From: an uncultured Bacteroidota bacterium
GTDB lineage: Bacteria > Bacteroidota > Bacteroidia > Flavobacteriales > Flavobacteriaceae
DNA length: 39,014 nucleotides
NCBI GenBank assembly: GCA_902586435.1
Contig: CACIHJ010000010.1
Location: 1 to 39,014, forward strand
Direction: 5' to 3'
The position numbers and the translations under genes are program-made. Every line of letters begins with the position of its first letter. The first letter of the stretch is position 1. This document shows, piece by piece, positions 17,732-25,599 of this stretch. The notes under the pieces were generated by a model, which saw only the letters and a list, made by a program, of their open reading frames with translations, was not told the DNA's origin and made no database searches.

Positions 17732-18703
17732 ATGGATCAGCTTAATGAAATAAAAATTATTGACTTTATAACAGAGTCAGGAGAGACTATTCCTTCTATC
17801 AATTTGACTTATCAATTGTTTGGGAAACAACCTGGAGATGCACCAGTTATACTAATCAATCATGCACTGACAGGTAATTCCAATTTAACTGGTAAAAATG
17901 GCTGGTGGAAAGAGGTTGTTGGAGAAGATAAGGCTATAAATACAAAAAAGTTCTCTATTATCTCATTTAACATTCCTGGAAATGGATTCTGTTCAAATGA
18001 CTTTTATCACCCTGATAAATTTCACTTAGGAGATATTGCAAATTTATTCATTTTAGCTCTTGAAGACCTTAAAATAAAAAAACTTCATTCAATAATTGGT
18101 GGATCAATAGGAGGTTGCTTAACATGGGAGATAGCTGCAAAAAAACCTAGCATAGCAAAATTTATTATTCCAATTGCTTCAGATTGGAAAGCAAGAGATT
18201 GGATGATTGCTAATACCTATCTTCAAGATAGAATTTTAAATAATTCTAAAAATCCACTTCAGGATGCAAGAATTCATGCAATGACTTTTTATAGAAACCC
18301 TAAGTCATTAAATAATAGGTTTGGCAGATCATTTAATCAGTCAAAAGGAATTTATAATGTTGAAAGCTGGCTAGACCACCATGGAACAAAACTAAATGAA
18401 AGGTTTAGTTTAAAATCATATAAAATGATTAATCGACTATTAAGATCTGTAGATATAACTAGAGGAGGATTAGATTTCATTAAAATTGCTTCAAATATTA
18501 ATTCAGAAATACATATAATCTGTGTAGATTCAGATTTATTTTTTCTTCCAGATGATGATAAAAAAACATATAATTTATTATCAAAGTCTAAAAAGGATGT
18601 TTTTTACCATGAAATTAATTCTATCCATGGGCATGATTCTTTTCTAATAGAAACAAAGCAAATTTCCAATATCTTTACAAAAATATTTAAAAGAAAGAAA
18701 TAA
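17732..18703 (+). CDS. metX: Homoserine O-acetyltransferase
   Basis: Alpha/beta-hydrolase-fold acyltransferase that activates homoserine with acetyl-CoA for methionine synthesis. 323 residues, on the short side for the family. Seen: NHALTGNS oxyanion region near 44-50, the nucleophile elbow GGSIGGCLTWE with Ser125 (family usually GGSMGG), WMIANTY, the acid in CVDSDLFFLPDDD near 280 and the His in SIHGHDSFLIE near 300. Three bases separate it from metY and four from the OsmC-like gene, so all share one transcript. Succinyl specificity cannot be excluded, but the MetY neighbour favours acetyl. Confidence 0.92.
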   Translation: MDQLNEIKIIDFITESGETIPSINLTYQLFGKQPGDAPVILINHALTGNSNLTGKNGWWKEVVGEDKAINTKKFSIISFNIPGNGFCSNDFYHPDKFHLGDIANLFILALEDLKIKKLHSIIGGSIGGCLTWEIAAKKPSIAKFIIPIASDWKARDWMIANTYLQDRILNNSKNPLQDARIHAMTFYRNPKSLNNRFGRSFNQSKGIYNVESWLDHHGTKLNERFSLKSYKMINRLLRSVDITRGGLDFIKIASNINSEIHIICVDSDLFFLPDDDKKTYNLLSKSKKDVFYHEINSIHGHDSFLIETKQISNIFTKIFKRKK

Positions 18704-18707
18704 CTAT

Positions 18708-19139
18708 ATGAAAATTAATTTAGAAAGAATTAACGATAAGTATCTTTTTGAGGTAACAAACAAAAATGGTCACAAGGTTCATTTAGATAGAAAATATTCT
18801 GATGATTATAATGTTCAAGGCTCAAGTCCAATGGAGCTATTATTAATGGGAGTTGCAGGCTGTAGTAGTATTGATATAATATCTATTTTAGAGAAACAAA
18901 AGCTATATCCTAAATCATATAAAATGGAAGTTTTTGGTGATAGGGAATCAGTTCCAGGATCACCTTTTAAGAAAATACATGCAGAACTTAGTATTGAAGG
19001 AGACATCCCGGCAGATAAGATTATTAGAGCTGCCCATCTTAGTTTTGATAAATATTGTTCTGTCTCTAAAAATCTTGAAAAAACTAGTGAGATAATACAT
19101 TCAATAGTATTAAATGGAGAAAAAATTAAAATAGCATAG
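18708..19139 (+). CDS. OsmC family protein
   Basis: 143 residues, full-length OsmC/Ohr fold. Members reduce organic hydroperoxides with a Cys pair. Here Cys52 (MGVAGCSSIDI) and Cys117 (FDKYCSVSKNL) stand at the peroxidatic and resolving positions, so the site looks intact. The sequence looks closer to the OsmC/YhfA-like group than to Ohr. It is the last gene of the SAM-controlled methionine run. Why a peroxide-type protein is placed there is not shown by the sequence; a link to sulfide or thiol handling is inference. No terminator is visible between it and the next promoter at 19161. Confidence 0.85.
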   Translation: MKINLERINDKYLFEVTNKNGHKVHLDRKYSDDYNVQGSSPMELLLMGVAGCSSIDIISILEKQKLYPKSYKMEVFGDRESVPGSPFKKIHAELSIEGDIPADKIIRAAHLSFDKYCSVSKNLEKTSEIIHSIVLNGEKIKIA

Positions 19140-19160
19140 ACTAAATAATCTAATAAAAAA

Positions 19161-19191
19161 TTTGTTTTTATAGATTGCTGTTATACTTTTG
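19161..19191 (+). promoter_or_regulatory. Promoter of the aromatic amino-acid operon
   Basis: TTTG (19161-19164), 19-base spacer, TACTTTTG (19184-19191): a full match to the Bacteroidota consensus TTTG-N19-TAnnTTTG. The predicted start of transcription is about 19195-19199, at or just before the ATG of the leader peptide at 19199. Confidence 0.72.
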
Positions 19192-19198
19192 TCCTGCT

Positions 19199-19267
19199 AT
19201 GAAATATATTTTTAATTATTATTTCAACTTTAGATATTACTTCTCATTATTTGAGACAGGATATTAG
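19199..19267 (+). CDS. Phe/Tyr-rich leader peptide of the aromatic operon (pheL-like)
   Basis: A 22-codon frame, ATG to TAG, too short for normal gene calling. Eleven of 22 residues are aromatic: Tyr at 3, 7, 8, 13, 14, 22 and Phe at 5, 9, 11, 15, 18. Among them are two Tyr-Tyr-Phe triplets (7-9, 13-15). It is followed 27 bases later by a strong terminator hairpin and then by pheA. This is the layout of a ribosome-mediated attenuator: scarcity of charged tRNA-Phe or tRNA-Tyr would stall the ribosome and prevent termination. Transcription probably starts within a few bases of the ATG, so translation would be leaderless or nearly so. The function is inferred from arrangement, not from homology. 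Confidence 0.82.
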   Translation: MKYIFNYYFNFRYYFSLFETGY

Positions 19268-19304
19268 TATTATTATATTAACAAAAAGTATTACAGTCCT
19301 GAAA
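19250..19304 (+). promoter_or_regulatory. Antiterminator pairing of the pheA attenuator
   Basis: CAGGAT (19257-19262), within the last codons of the leader peptide, can pair with GTCCTG (19296-19301; one G.U), the 5' strand of the terminator. TTT (19250-19252) with AAA (19302-19304) can extend it across a four-base bulge. A ribosome stalled on codon 15 or earlier leaves 19257 onward free, so the antiterminator forms. A ribosome reaching the stop at 19265 covers it, so the terminator forms. Confidence 0.6.
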
Positions 19305-19322
19305 TTTCAGGACTTTTTTTTT
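19295..19322 (+). terminator. Rho-independent terminator of the attenuator before pheA
   Basis: AGTCCTGA (19295-19302) and TCAGGACT (19307-19314) form a perfect eight-base-pair stem around a four-base AATT loop, itself self-complementary. Eight T follow (19315-19322). The pheA ATG begins at 19325, so any transcript of the operon must read through it. Confidence 0.9.
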
Positions 19323-19324
19323 AT

Positions 19325-20122
19325 ATGAGAGTAGGTATACAAGGAGTAAAAGGTTCTTACCATCATTTGGTTGCTCAAAATTATTTTGAGACAATTGAAC
19401 TTGTTGAATGTATGACATTTGATGCGTTAACAAGATCAATTGTTGATGGGAATTGTGATATTGCAGTTATGGCAATTGAAAATTCAATTGCTGGTTCAAT
19501 TCTCCCAAATTATGCTCTAATTGATGAGAGTAATCTTTTTATTACTGGAGAGTCTTATTTTAATATCAACCACAATTTACTTGCATTGCCTAGTCAGGAT
19601 ATAAATCAGATTAAAGAAGTGCACTCTCATCCAATGGCATTACTTCAGTGTTCTAAGTTTTTTAGTAAATATCCATCTATTAAACTTATTGAAACTAATG
19701 ATACTGCATTATTTGCAAAAAAAATTAGTGAGAATAAACTTGAAGGTTTGGGAGCTATAGCTAGTATTGAATCTGCAAAAATGTATGGTTTAGAAATTTT
19801 AAGCAAGTCTATTCAAACAATAAAAAATAATGTTACTCGATTTGTTATAGTAGAGAAAAAGATTTCTAATAAAAAAGACTTCACAAAGGCATCTCTAAAA
19901 TTTGTGTTAGATCATAAAAGAGGAAGTCTTGCATCTGTTCTAAATGTAATGAGTGATTGTAGTTTAAATTTAACAAAGATTCAATCTATACCGGTAATAA
20001 AAACTCCAGGTAAATATGCGTTTTTTGTTGATGTTTCTTTTGATAAAAAAGATAATTATGATAAGGCTGTCTCAATTATTAGGATAATGGCTCAGGAATT
20101 CAAAATTTTAGGTGAGTATTAA
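19325..20122 (+). CDS. pheA: Prephenate dehydratase with ACT domain
   Basis: Converts prephenate to phenylpyruvate, the committed step to phenylalanine. 265 residues: catalytic part about 1-180, ACT regulatory domain about 188-265. Seen: GIQGVKGSYHHLVAQNYF near the start, AIENSIAGSI, the catalytic NNVTRFVIVEK (Thr171-Arg172-Phe173), then KASLKFVLDHKRGSLASVLNVMSD of the ACT fold, where Phe usually binds. There is no chorismate mutase domain here; that activity is in the aroG-aroQ fusion downstream. First structural gene behind the attenuator. Confidence 0.94.
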   Translation: MRVGIQGVKGSYHHLVAQNYFETIELVECMTFDALTRSIVDGNCDIAVMAIENSIAGSILPNYALIDESNLFITGESYFNINHNLLALPSQDINQIKEVHSHPMALLQCSKFFSKYPSIKLIETNDTALFAKKISENKLEGLGAIASIESAKMYGLEILSKSIQTIKNNVTRFVIVEKKISNKKDFTKASLKFVLDHKRGSLASVLNVMSDCSLNLTKIQSIPVIKTPGKYAFFVDVSFDKKDNYDKAVSIIRIMAQEFKILGEY

Positions 20123-20131
20123 AAACATTTT

Positions 20132-20980
20132 ATGAAAGTAGGTATTATAGGATTAGGATTAATAGGAAGCTCTTTAGCATTAAAAATAGGTGAAGTATAT
20201 AATGATATTATTATATATGGGAAAGATATTAGTGACTCTAATCTATCTTATACTATTGAAAATAAAATTATAAACAAAAAACTTGAAGAAAAAGATTATT
20301 CAAAACTTGATATTCTTTTTGTGGCTATTCCAGTGGATCAAGTATTAAATGTTTTATCACCAATCTTAGATAAAGTAGGAGAAAATACATTAGTTGTAGA
20401 TTTAGGTTCAACAAAAAAACCCATATGTGATCTACTTAACAATAATGAAAATAGAAGAAAGTTTTTAGCTGCACATCCTATAGCAGGAACAGAATTTTCT
20501 GGACCAATATCGGCAGATAGCTCTCTTTTTGATAATAAGACTATTATTTTATGTGAAACTGAAAAAACAGAAAATAGATTACTGAATATGGCTAAAGACT
20601 TATTTTTAAATATTGGGATGAGTATAAAAGAGATGACAGCGGATGAACATGATAAACATATCGCATATGTATCTCATTTATCTCATATAACTTCATTTAT
20701 GCTTGGAAAGACAGTTATGGATAAAGAAAAAGATGAAGAAACAATATATGATATGGCGGGAAGTGGATTTGAGTCTACTGTTAGATTGGGAAAAAGTTCA
20801 CCTTCAATGTGGACTCCTATATTTAATCAAAATAAAAAAAATATTATTGATGCTTTAGATGAGTATCTGAAAAACATAAAAAATTTTAAACATCTAATAG
20901 AAACTGATAATCTATCAGAAATGTTTAATGAAATGGAACAAATTAATGGTATAAAAAATATTTTAAAAGGAATTAAATAA
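20132..20980 (+). CDS. tyrA: Prephenate dehydrogenase
   Basis: Oxidative decarboxylation of prephenate to 4-hydroxyphenylpyruvate, the tyrosine branch. 282 residues. Seen: Rossmann start KVGIIGLGLIGSSLALKI, FVAIPVDQV, VVDLGSTKKPI, AAHPIAGTEFSGP with the active-site His, and DEHDKHIAYVSHLSHITSF with the second conserved His set. Ten bases after pheA. Arogenate use is possible but not decidable from sequence. Confidence 0.92.
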   Translation: MKVGIIGLGLIGSSLALKIGEVYNDIIIYGKDISDSNLSYTIENKIINKKLEEKDYSKLDILFVAIPVDQVLNVLSPILDKVGENTLVVDLGSTKKPICDLLNNNENRRKFLAAHPIAGTEFSGPISADSSLFDNKTIILCETEKTENRLLNMAKDLFLNIGMSIKEMTADEHDKHIAYVSHLSHITSFMLGKTVMDKEKDEETIYDMAGSGFESTVRLGKSSPSMWTPIFNQNKKNIIDALDEYLKNIKNFKHLIETDNLSEMFNEMEQINGIKNILKGIK

Positions 20981-20986
20981 TTAATT

Positions 20987-22075
20987 ATGGAAAATAAAAA
21001 AGAAATGAGAAGTTGGCTTGATGAAATGAATCTATCTCATCCCTTAGTTATTGCTGGACCTTGTAGTGCAGAGACAGAGGATCAGGTAATGGATATTGCT
21101 AACCAATTGAAAGATACAGATGTAACTGCATATAGAGCTGGAATTTGGAAACCAAGAACTAGGCCTGGAATGTTTGAAGGAGTTGGAGGAATAGGATTGA
21201 ATTGGTTAAGTAGAGTTAAAAAAGAAACAGGATTGTTAACTGCAACTGAAGTTGCAAATTCTGTTCACGTAGACTTAGCTTTAAAACATGATATAGATAT
21301 TTTATGGATAGGTGCAAGATCAACCGTTAGTCCATTTATTGTTCAGGAGATTGCTGATGCATTAAAAGGAACTGAAAAAATTGTTTTAATAAAAAATCCT
21401 GTTAATCCTGACCTTTCACTATGGCTTGGTGGTATTGAAAGAATTTACTCATCTGACATAAAAAGGGTAGGAGTTATTCACAGAGGTTTTTCAACATATG
21501 ATAAATCAAACTATAGAAATAATCCTGAATGGCAAATTGCGGTTGAGCTTCAAAGTAATTTTCCTGATCTACCATTAATATGTGATCCTTCCCATATTGC
21601 TGGTAGAAGAGATCTGATTTTTGATTTAAGTCAGACAGCTCTTGACTTAAATTATGATGGACTTATGATTGAATCTCATATAGATCCTGATAATGCATGG
21701 AGTGATGCAGCTCAACAAGTAACTCCAAAAAGATTAGTAGAGATAATGAAAGATCTAATAATTCGAGATAAAACTTCATTAAAAGATGACTTTCAAAATG
21801 AATTAAATAACCTTAGGTCTCAAATAGATATAACCGATCAAAACATATTAACTACCCTTGGTAAAAGGATGGAGGTTGCAAAAAATATTGGGATTTTGAA
21901 ATCCGATAATAATGTCGCTATTTTACAAAACAAAAGATGGAATGAAATTTTAGGGAAAATGATATTAGATGGTGAAGCACATGGTTTAAGTGAACAATTT
22001 ATTTTAAGAATTTTTAAAGCTATTCACCAAGAGTCAATTAATAATCAAAAAAAAATATTAAAAAAAAATAAGTAA
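20987..22075 (+). CDS. Bifunctional DAHP synthase / chorismate mutase (AroG-AroQ fusion)
   Basis: First shikimate-pathway step (PEP plus erythrose-4-phosphate to DAHP) fused to chorismate mutase, which makes prephenate. 362 residues: DAHP synthase about 15-262 (VIAGPCSAETEDQV, YRAGIWKPRTRPG, GARSTVSPF, LICDPSHIAGRRDLI, LMIESHIDP) and a C-terminal AroQ-type helical mutase about 272-355 (LRSQIDITDQNILTTLGKRMEVAKNIG). The mutase-at-C-terminus order is known from Bacteroidota enzymes, where prephenate or chorismate inhibits synthase activity through this domain. The stop shares a base with the next ATG (TAATG). Confidence 0.93.
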   Translation: MENKKEMRSWLDEMNLSHPLVIAGPCSAETEDQVMDIANQLKDTDVTAYRAGIWKPRTRPGMFEGVGGIGLNWLSRVKKETGLLTATEVANSVHVDLALKHDIDILWIGARSTVSPFIVQEIADALKGTEKIVLIKNPVNPDLSLWLGGIERIYSSDIKRVGVIHRGFSTYDKSNYRNNPEWQIAVELQSNFPDLPLICDPSHIAGRRDLIFDLSQTALDLNYDGLMIESHIDPDNAWSDAAQQVTPKRLVEIMKDLIIRDKTSLKDDFQNELNNLRSQIDITDQNILTTLGKRMEVAKNIGILKSDNNVAILQNKRWNEILGKMILDGEAHGLSEQFILRIFKAIHQESINNQKKILKKNK

Positions 22076-23253
22076 TGTTATCAGACAAGATTAACTCATT
22101 GCCTATATCTCAAACTGTAGGGATGACAGCAAAAGCTCATGATCTTAAAAATAAGGGTATTGATGTTATAACATTAAGTGCAGGTGAACCAGATTTTAAT
22201 ATTCCTGACTATATTAAGGATGCAGCAATAGATGCTATAAATAATAATTTTCACAAATATTCACCAGTTGATGGTTTTGTTGAATTAAAAAAGGCAATAT
22301 GTACAAAATTTAAAAGAGATAATAATCTAGAATATGAAATAGATCAAATAGTTGTTTCAACTGGTGCAAAACAATCTATTGTAAATGCTATAATGTCACT
22401 TATAAATCCTGGAGATGAAGTTATTATCCCAACACCATATTGGGTTAGTTATAGTGCAATGGTAACATTGGCTGAGGGAACATCTGTATTTGTAAACCCG
22501 AAAGATTCAAGTCATAAAATAAGTGCTGATCAATTAGAATCTGCTATTACAAATAAAACTAAAATGTTAATGTTGAACTCTCCGAATAATCCAAGTGGTT
22601 CTGTATTCTCAAATGATGAATATTTAGAATTTTCAAAAGTTTTAGAAAAATATCCTCATATAATAGTTATATCTGATGAAATATATGAACATATTAATTA
22701 TGATTTTAAAACTCCAAGTTTTGCATCTATACCTGGAATGTTTGATAGAACTATAACTGTAAATGGAGTATCTAAGGCTTTTGCTATGACAGGATGGAGA
22801 ATAGGTTATTTAGCAGCATCAAAAAAAATTGCAAAAGCATGTAATAAAATGCAGGGTCAAATAACTAGTGGAGCTAACTGTATTGCTCAACAAGCTGCAA
22901 TTAAAGCTCTTATGGAGCCGCCTTCAAAAGTTCAATATATGGTTGAAGAGTTCAAAATAAGACGAAATCTAATAATCAAACTGCTTAATCAAATTGAAGG
23001 TTTTAGGATTGACGAACCTCCATCCGGTGCTTTCTATGTTTTTCCAGATATTTCGTCATTCTTTGGAAAAGATATAAAAGGAAAGAAAATAAATAATTCT
23101 TCTGACTTTGCAATGCTACTTCTAGAAGTAGCTCATGTGGCAACTGTTCCAGGTGATGCTTTTGGATCACCAAACTGTTTAAGAATTTCATATGCAGCTT
23201 CAAGGGAGGATATAGAATCTGCTATCAATAGAATAAAATCACTTTTATCTTGA
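22075..23253 (+). CDS. Class I/II aminotransferase (aspartate/aromatic/prephenate type)
   Basis: Fold-type I PLP aminotransferase of the AspC-Ib group. 392 residues. Seen: LSAGEPDFNIPDYIKDAA, PYWVSYSAMV, SPNNPSGSVF, ISDEIYEHINYD, the Schiff-base Lys234 in VNGVSKAFAMTGWRIGY and the C-terminal Arg in NCLRISYAAS. In an operon with pheA and tyrA it probably does the last transamination to Phe/Tyr, or acts on prephenate as in arogenate-forming enzymes. Aspartate as substrate is equally compatible with the sequence. Confidence 0.88.
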   Translation: MLSDKINSLPISQTVGMTAKAHDLKNKGIDVITLSAGEPDFNIPDYIKDAAIDAINNNFHKYSPVDGFVELKKAICTKFKRDNNLEYEIDQIVVSTGAKQSIVNAIMSLINPGDEVIIPTPYWVSYSAMVTLAEGTSVFVNPKDSSHKISADQLESAITNKTKMLMLNSPNNPSGSVFSNDEYLEFSKVLEKYPHIIVISDEIYEHINYDFKTPSFASIPGMFDRTITVNGVSKAFAMTGWRIGYLAASKKIAKACNKMQGQITSGANCIAQQAAIKALMEPPSKVQYMVEEFKIRRNLIIKLLNQIEGFRIDEPPSGAFYVFPDISSFFGKDIKGKKINNSSDFAMLLLEVAHVATVPGDAFGSPNCLRISYAASREDIESAINRIKSLLS

Positions 23254-23873
23254 ATGAGTTAGAGAAACATTTTCCAAATTTATCACAAGAACAAATACAA
23301 AAGTTTAATAAACTAATTCCTTTATATAACTATTGGAATCAAAAAGTCAATTTAGTTTCAAGAAAAGATATAGATAACTTATTTATAAACCATATTCTTC
23401 ACTCTCTGTCAATTACTAATGTTATTACTTTTAAAAGTTCAACTAAAATTCTAGATGTTGGAACTGGTGGTGGTTTTCCAGGAATTCCATTAGCTATTTT
23501 CTTTTCAGACTGCCATTTTACATTAGTAGATAGTATAGGAAAAAAAATAGATGTAGTTAAATCAATATGTGATGAGTTATCATTATCTAATGTAAATGCT
23601 ATTAATGATAGAGTCGAAAATCACTATGATAAATATGACTTTGTTTTATCTAGAGCAGTTGCAAGAATGGATAAATTTTACGAATTAGTTAAAAAAAATA
23701 TTAGTCCTAGATCATCAAACGAAAAAATTAATGGAATAATTTCATTGAAAGGAGGAGACTTAAATGATGAATTAAAAGGCTTTAAAGAAAATAAGGTATT
23801 CAATATATCTGAATATTTACCTTATGAGTATTTTCAAACGAAAAAAGTTGTTTATATACCTTTTAACCCATAA
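23250..23873 (+). CDS. rsmG: 16S rRNA (guanine-N7) methyltransferase RsmG
   Basis: Methylates G527 of 16S rRNA (E. coli numbering) with SAM. 207 residues. Seen: YNYWNQKVNLVSRKDID-like N-terminal segment, LFINHILHSL, the SAM site ILDVGTGGGFPGIPLA, LVDSIGKKIDVV, and SRAVARMDKF. The start is TTG 23250, overlapping the aminotransferase stop by four bases (TTGA); the only near ATG is out of frame. It is the last gene read from the aromatic operon and overlaps convergent P5C dehydrogenase by 11 bases. Confidence 0.92.
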   Translation: MNELEKHFPNLSQEQIQKFNKLIPLYNYWNQKVNLVSRKDIDNLFINHILHSLSITNVITFKSSTKILDVGTGGGFPGIPLAIFFSDCHFTLVDSIGKKIDVVKSICDELSLSNVNAINDRVENHYDKYDFVLSRAVARMDKFYELVKKNISPRSSNEKINGIISLKGGDLNDELKGFKENKVFNISEYLPYEYFQTKKVVYIPFNP

Positions 23874-25488
23874 AAGGATACTTGAAATCTTTTGGTGGAA
23901 CAAAAACTTCTTTTATTAACCTTGGGGAAACCCATCTTAATAAATTAAGATAAGAACCAGCCTTATCATTTGTTCCAGATCCTCTAGCGCCCCCGAATGG
24001 CTGTTGACCTACAACAGCTCCGGTACATTTATCATTAATATAAAAGTTTCCTGCACAGTTTTCTAATTTTTGAACACTTTCCTCAAGTATATACCTGTCT
24101 TGACAAAAGATTGCTCCAGTTAAAGCATACTCTGATGTCTCATCTACTAGACTTAAAGTTTTATCCCATTTATTATCATCAAATACATATATAGTGACAA
24201 TAGGTCCAAAAAGTTCATTCTCCATTGTATAGTATTTAGGATTAGTTGTTGTAACTACTGTAGGTTCAATAAAATAACCTTTAGATTTAGTATATCCTCC
24301 TCCTACAAATATTTTAGCGTCTTTATCTTTTTTTACCTTTTTAATTACTCTTGATAATTTGTCAAATGAACTTTCATGAATTACAGCAGTCATAAAATTT
24401 TCAAAATTCTCAGGACTACCCATTTTAATTGTGGTAATCTGTTTTTTTAGTTTTTCAAGAACTTTTTTAGAAATAGATTTTGGTATATATACTCTTGATG
24501 CGGCAGAGCATTTCTGACCTTGAAATTCAAAGGATCCTCTTATTATTGCAGTTACTAATTCATCAATTTTTGCTGATTTATGTGCAATAATGAAGTCTTT
24601 ACCTCCTGTTTCTCCTACTATTCTAGGGTATGAAATAAATTCATCAATTTTTGCTCCTATTTTTTTCCATAATCCTTTGAAAACTGTTGTTGAACCAGTA
24701 AAATGAATTCCTGCAAAGTGTTTTGATTTTAAAATAGTATTAGTAATCATCTCTGGATCACCATATACTGCATTGATTACTCCATCTGGTAAACCTGCTT
24801 CTTTGAATACATCAATCACAATTTTAGCTGAAAAAATTTGATGATCACTTGGTTTCCATACAACTGTATTTCCCATCATTGCAGCACTTGCAGGGAGATT
24901 CCCTGATATAGCGGTAAAATTAAAAGGAGTTATGGCATAGACAAAACCTTCCAAAGGTCTATAAGTCAACCTATTCCAAACTCCAGAATCAGATTTTGGT
25001 TGCTGACTATATATATGTTGCATACTATGAACGTTGAACTTTAAAAAATCAATTAGTTCACAAGCAGCATCAATTTCAGCTTGATATATTGTCTTTGATT
25101 GAGCTAGCATTGTAGCAGCATTAATTCTATCCCTGAATGGGCCAGCTATAAGTTCAGCTGCTTTTAAAAATATTGCAGCTCTTTCTTCCCAAGGCATATT
25201 TGACCATTTCTCTTTGGCATTTAATGCAGAATTAATAGCTAACTCTACATGTTTTTTTTCTGCTAGATAATATTTTCCCAGGCTATGTTTGTGATCATGA
25301 GGAGGTGACATATTCATGGTTTTAGAGCTCTTTACAGATTTACCATTAATCCACATCGGAATATCAATATTTGAGTCTTTTAACTTGTTATATGTTTTTA
25401 AGACAGATTCCTTTTCTTGACTATTAGGTTTATAATTTTTAATTGGTTCATTTTCTGGAAATGGGACGCTTGCTATTGAATTATTCAT
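23863..25488 (-). CDS. L-glutamate gamma-semialdehyde (1-pyrroline-5-carboxylate) dehydrogenase
   Basis: NAD-dependent aldehyde dehydrogenase that finishes proline degradation to glutamate. 541 residues, the length of the stand-alone class found in eukaryotes and Bacteroidota, without a proline dehydrogenase domain. Seen: PPHDHKHSLGKYY, ITPFNFTAISGNLPASAAMMGNTVVWKPS, FTGSTTVF, general-base Glu293 in VGETGGKDF and the nucleophile Cys327 in FEFQGQKCSAASRVY, then EPTVV, FGPIVTIYV and QQPFGGARGSGTNDK. No proline dehydrogenase gene is adjacent. Confidence 0.92.
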   Translation of the reverse strand: MNNSIASVPFPENEPIKNYKPNSQEKESVLKTYNKLKDSNIDIPMWINGKSVKSSKTMNMSPPHDHKHSLGKYYLAEKKHVELAINSALNAKEKWSNMPWEERAAIFLKAAELIAGPFRDRINAATMLAQSKTIYQAEIDAACELIDFLKFNVHSMQHIYSQQPKSDSGVWNRLTYRPLEGFVYAITPFNFTAISGNLPASAAMMGNTVVWKPSDHQIFSAKIVIDVFKEAGLPDGVINAVYGDPEMITNTILKSKHFAGIHFTGSTTVFKGLWKKIGAKIDEFISYPRIVGETGGKDFIIAHKSAKIDELVTAIIRGSFEFQGQKCSAASRVYIPKSISKKVLEKLKKQITTIKMGSPENFENFMTAVIHESSFDKLSRVIKKVKKDKDAKIFVGGGYTKSKGYFIEPTVVTTTNPKYYTMENELFGPIVTIYVFDDNKWDKTLSLVDETSEYALTGAIFCQDRYILEESVQKLENCAGNFYINDKCTGAVVGQQPFGGARGSGTNDKAGSYLNLLRWVSPRLIKEVFVPPKDFKYPFMG

Positions 25489-25546
25489 GACTTATAATTG
25501 AATTATAAATTTAGTTTTAATTACTTAATAATTTAATAAAAATACT

Positions 25547-25577
25547 TTTTTTTCTTGGCGGGATTGTAGTAAATTTG
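25547..25577 (+). promoter_or_regulatory. Promoter of the nqr operon
   Basis: TTTT (25547-25550, one mismatch to TTTG), 19-base spacer, TAAATTTG (25570-25577, exact TAnnTTTG). The predicted start is about 25582, giving a leader of roughly 18 bases before nqrA. Confidence 0.5.
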
Positions 25578-25599
25578 CATCATAAAATTTCAGTTTTTC

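Noticed and set aside
19191-19262. A trp-style 1:2 pause hairpin pairing GTCCTG (19191-19196) with CAGGAT (19257-19262)
   Set aside because: The first strand overlaps the -7 box and lies at or before the predicted transcription start, so it is probably not in the RNA. It is kept only as an alternative if transcription starts further upstream.
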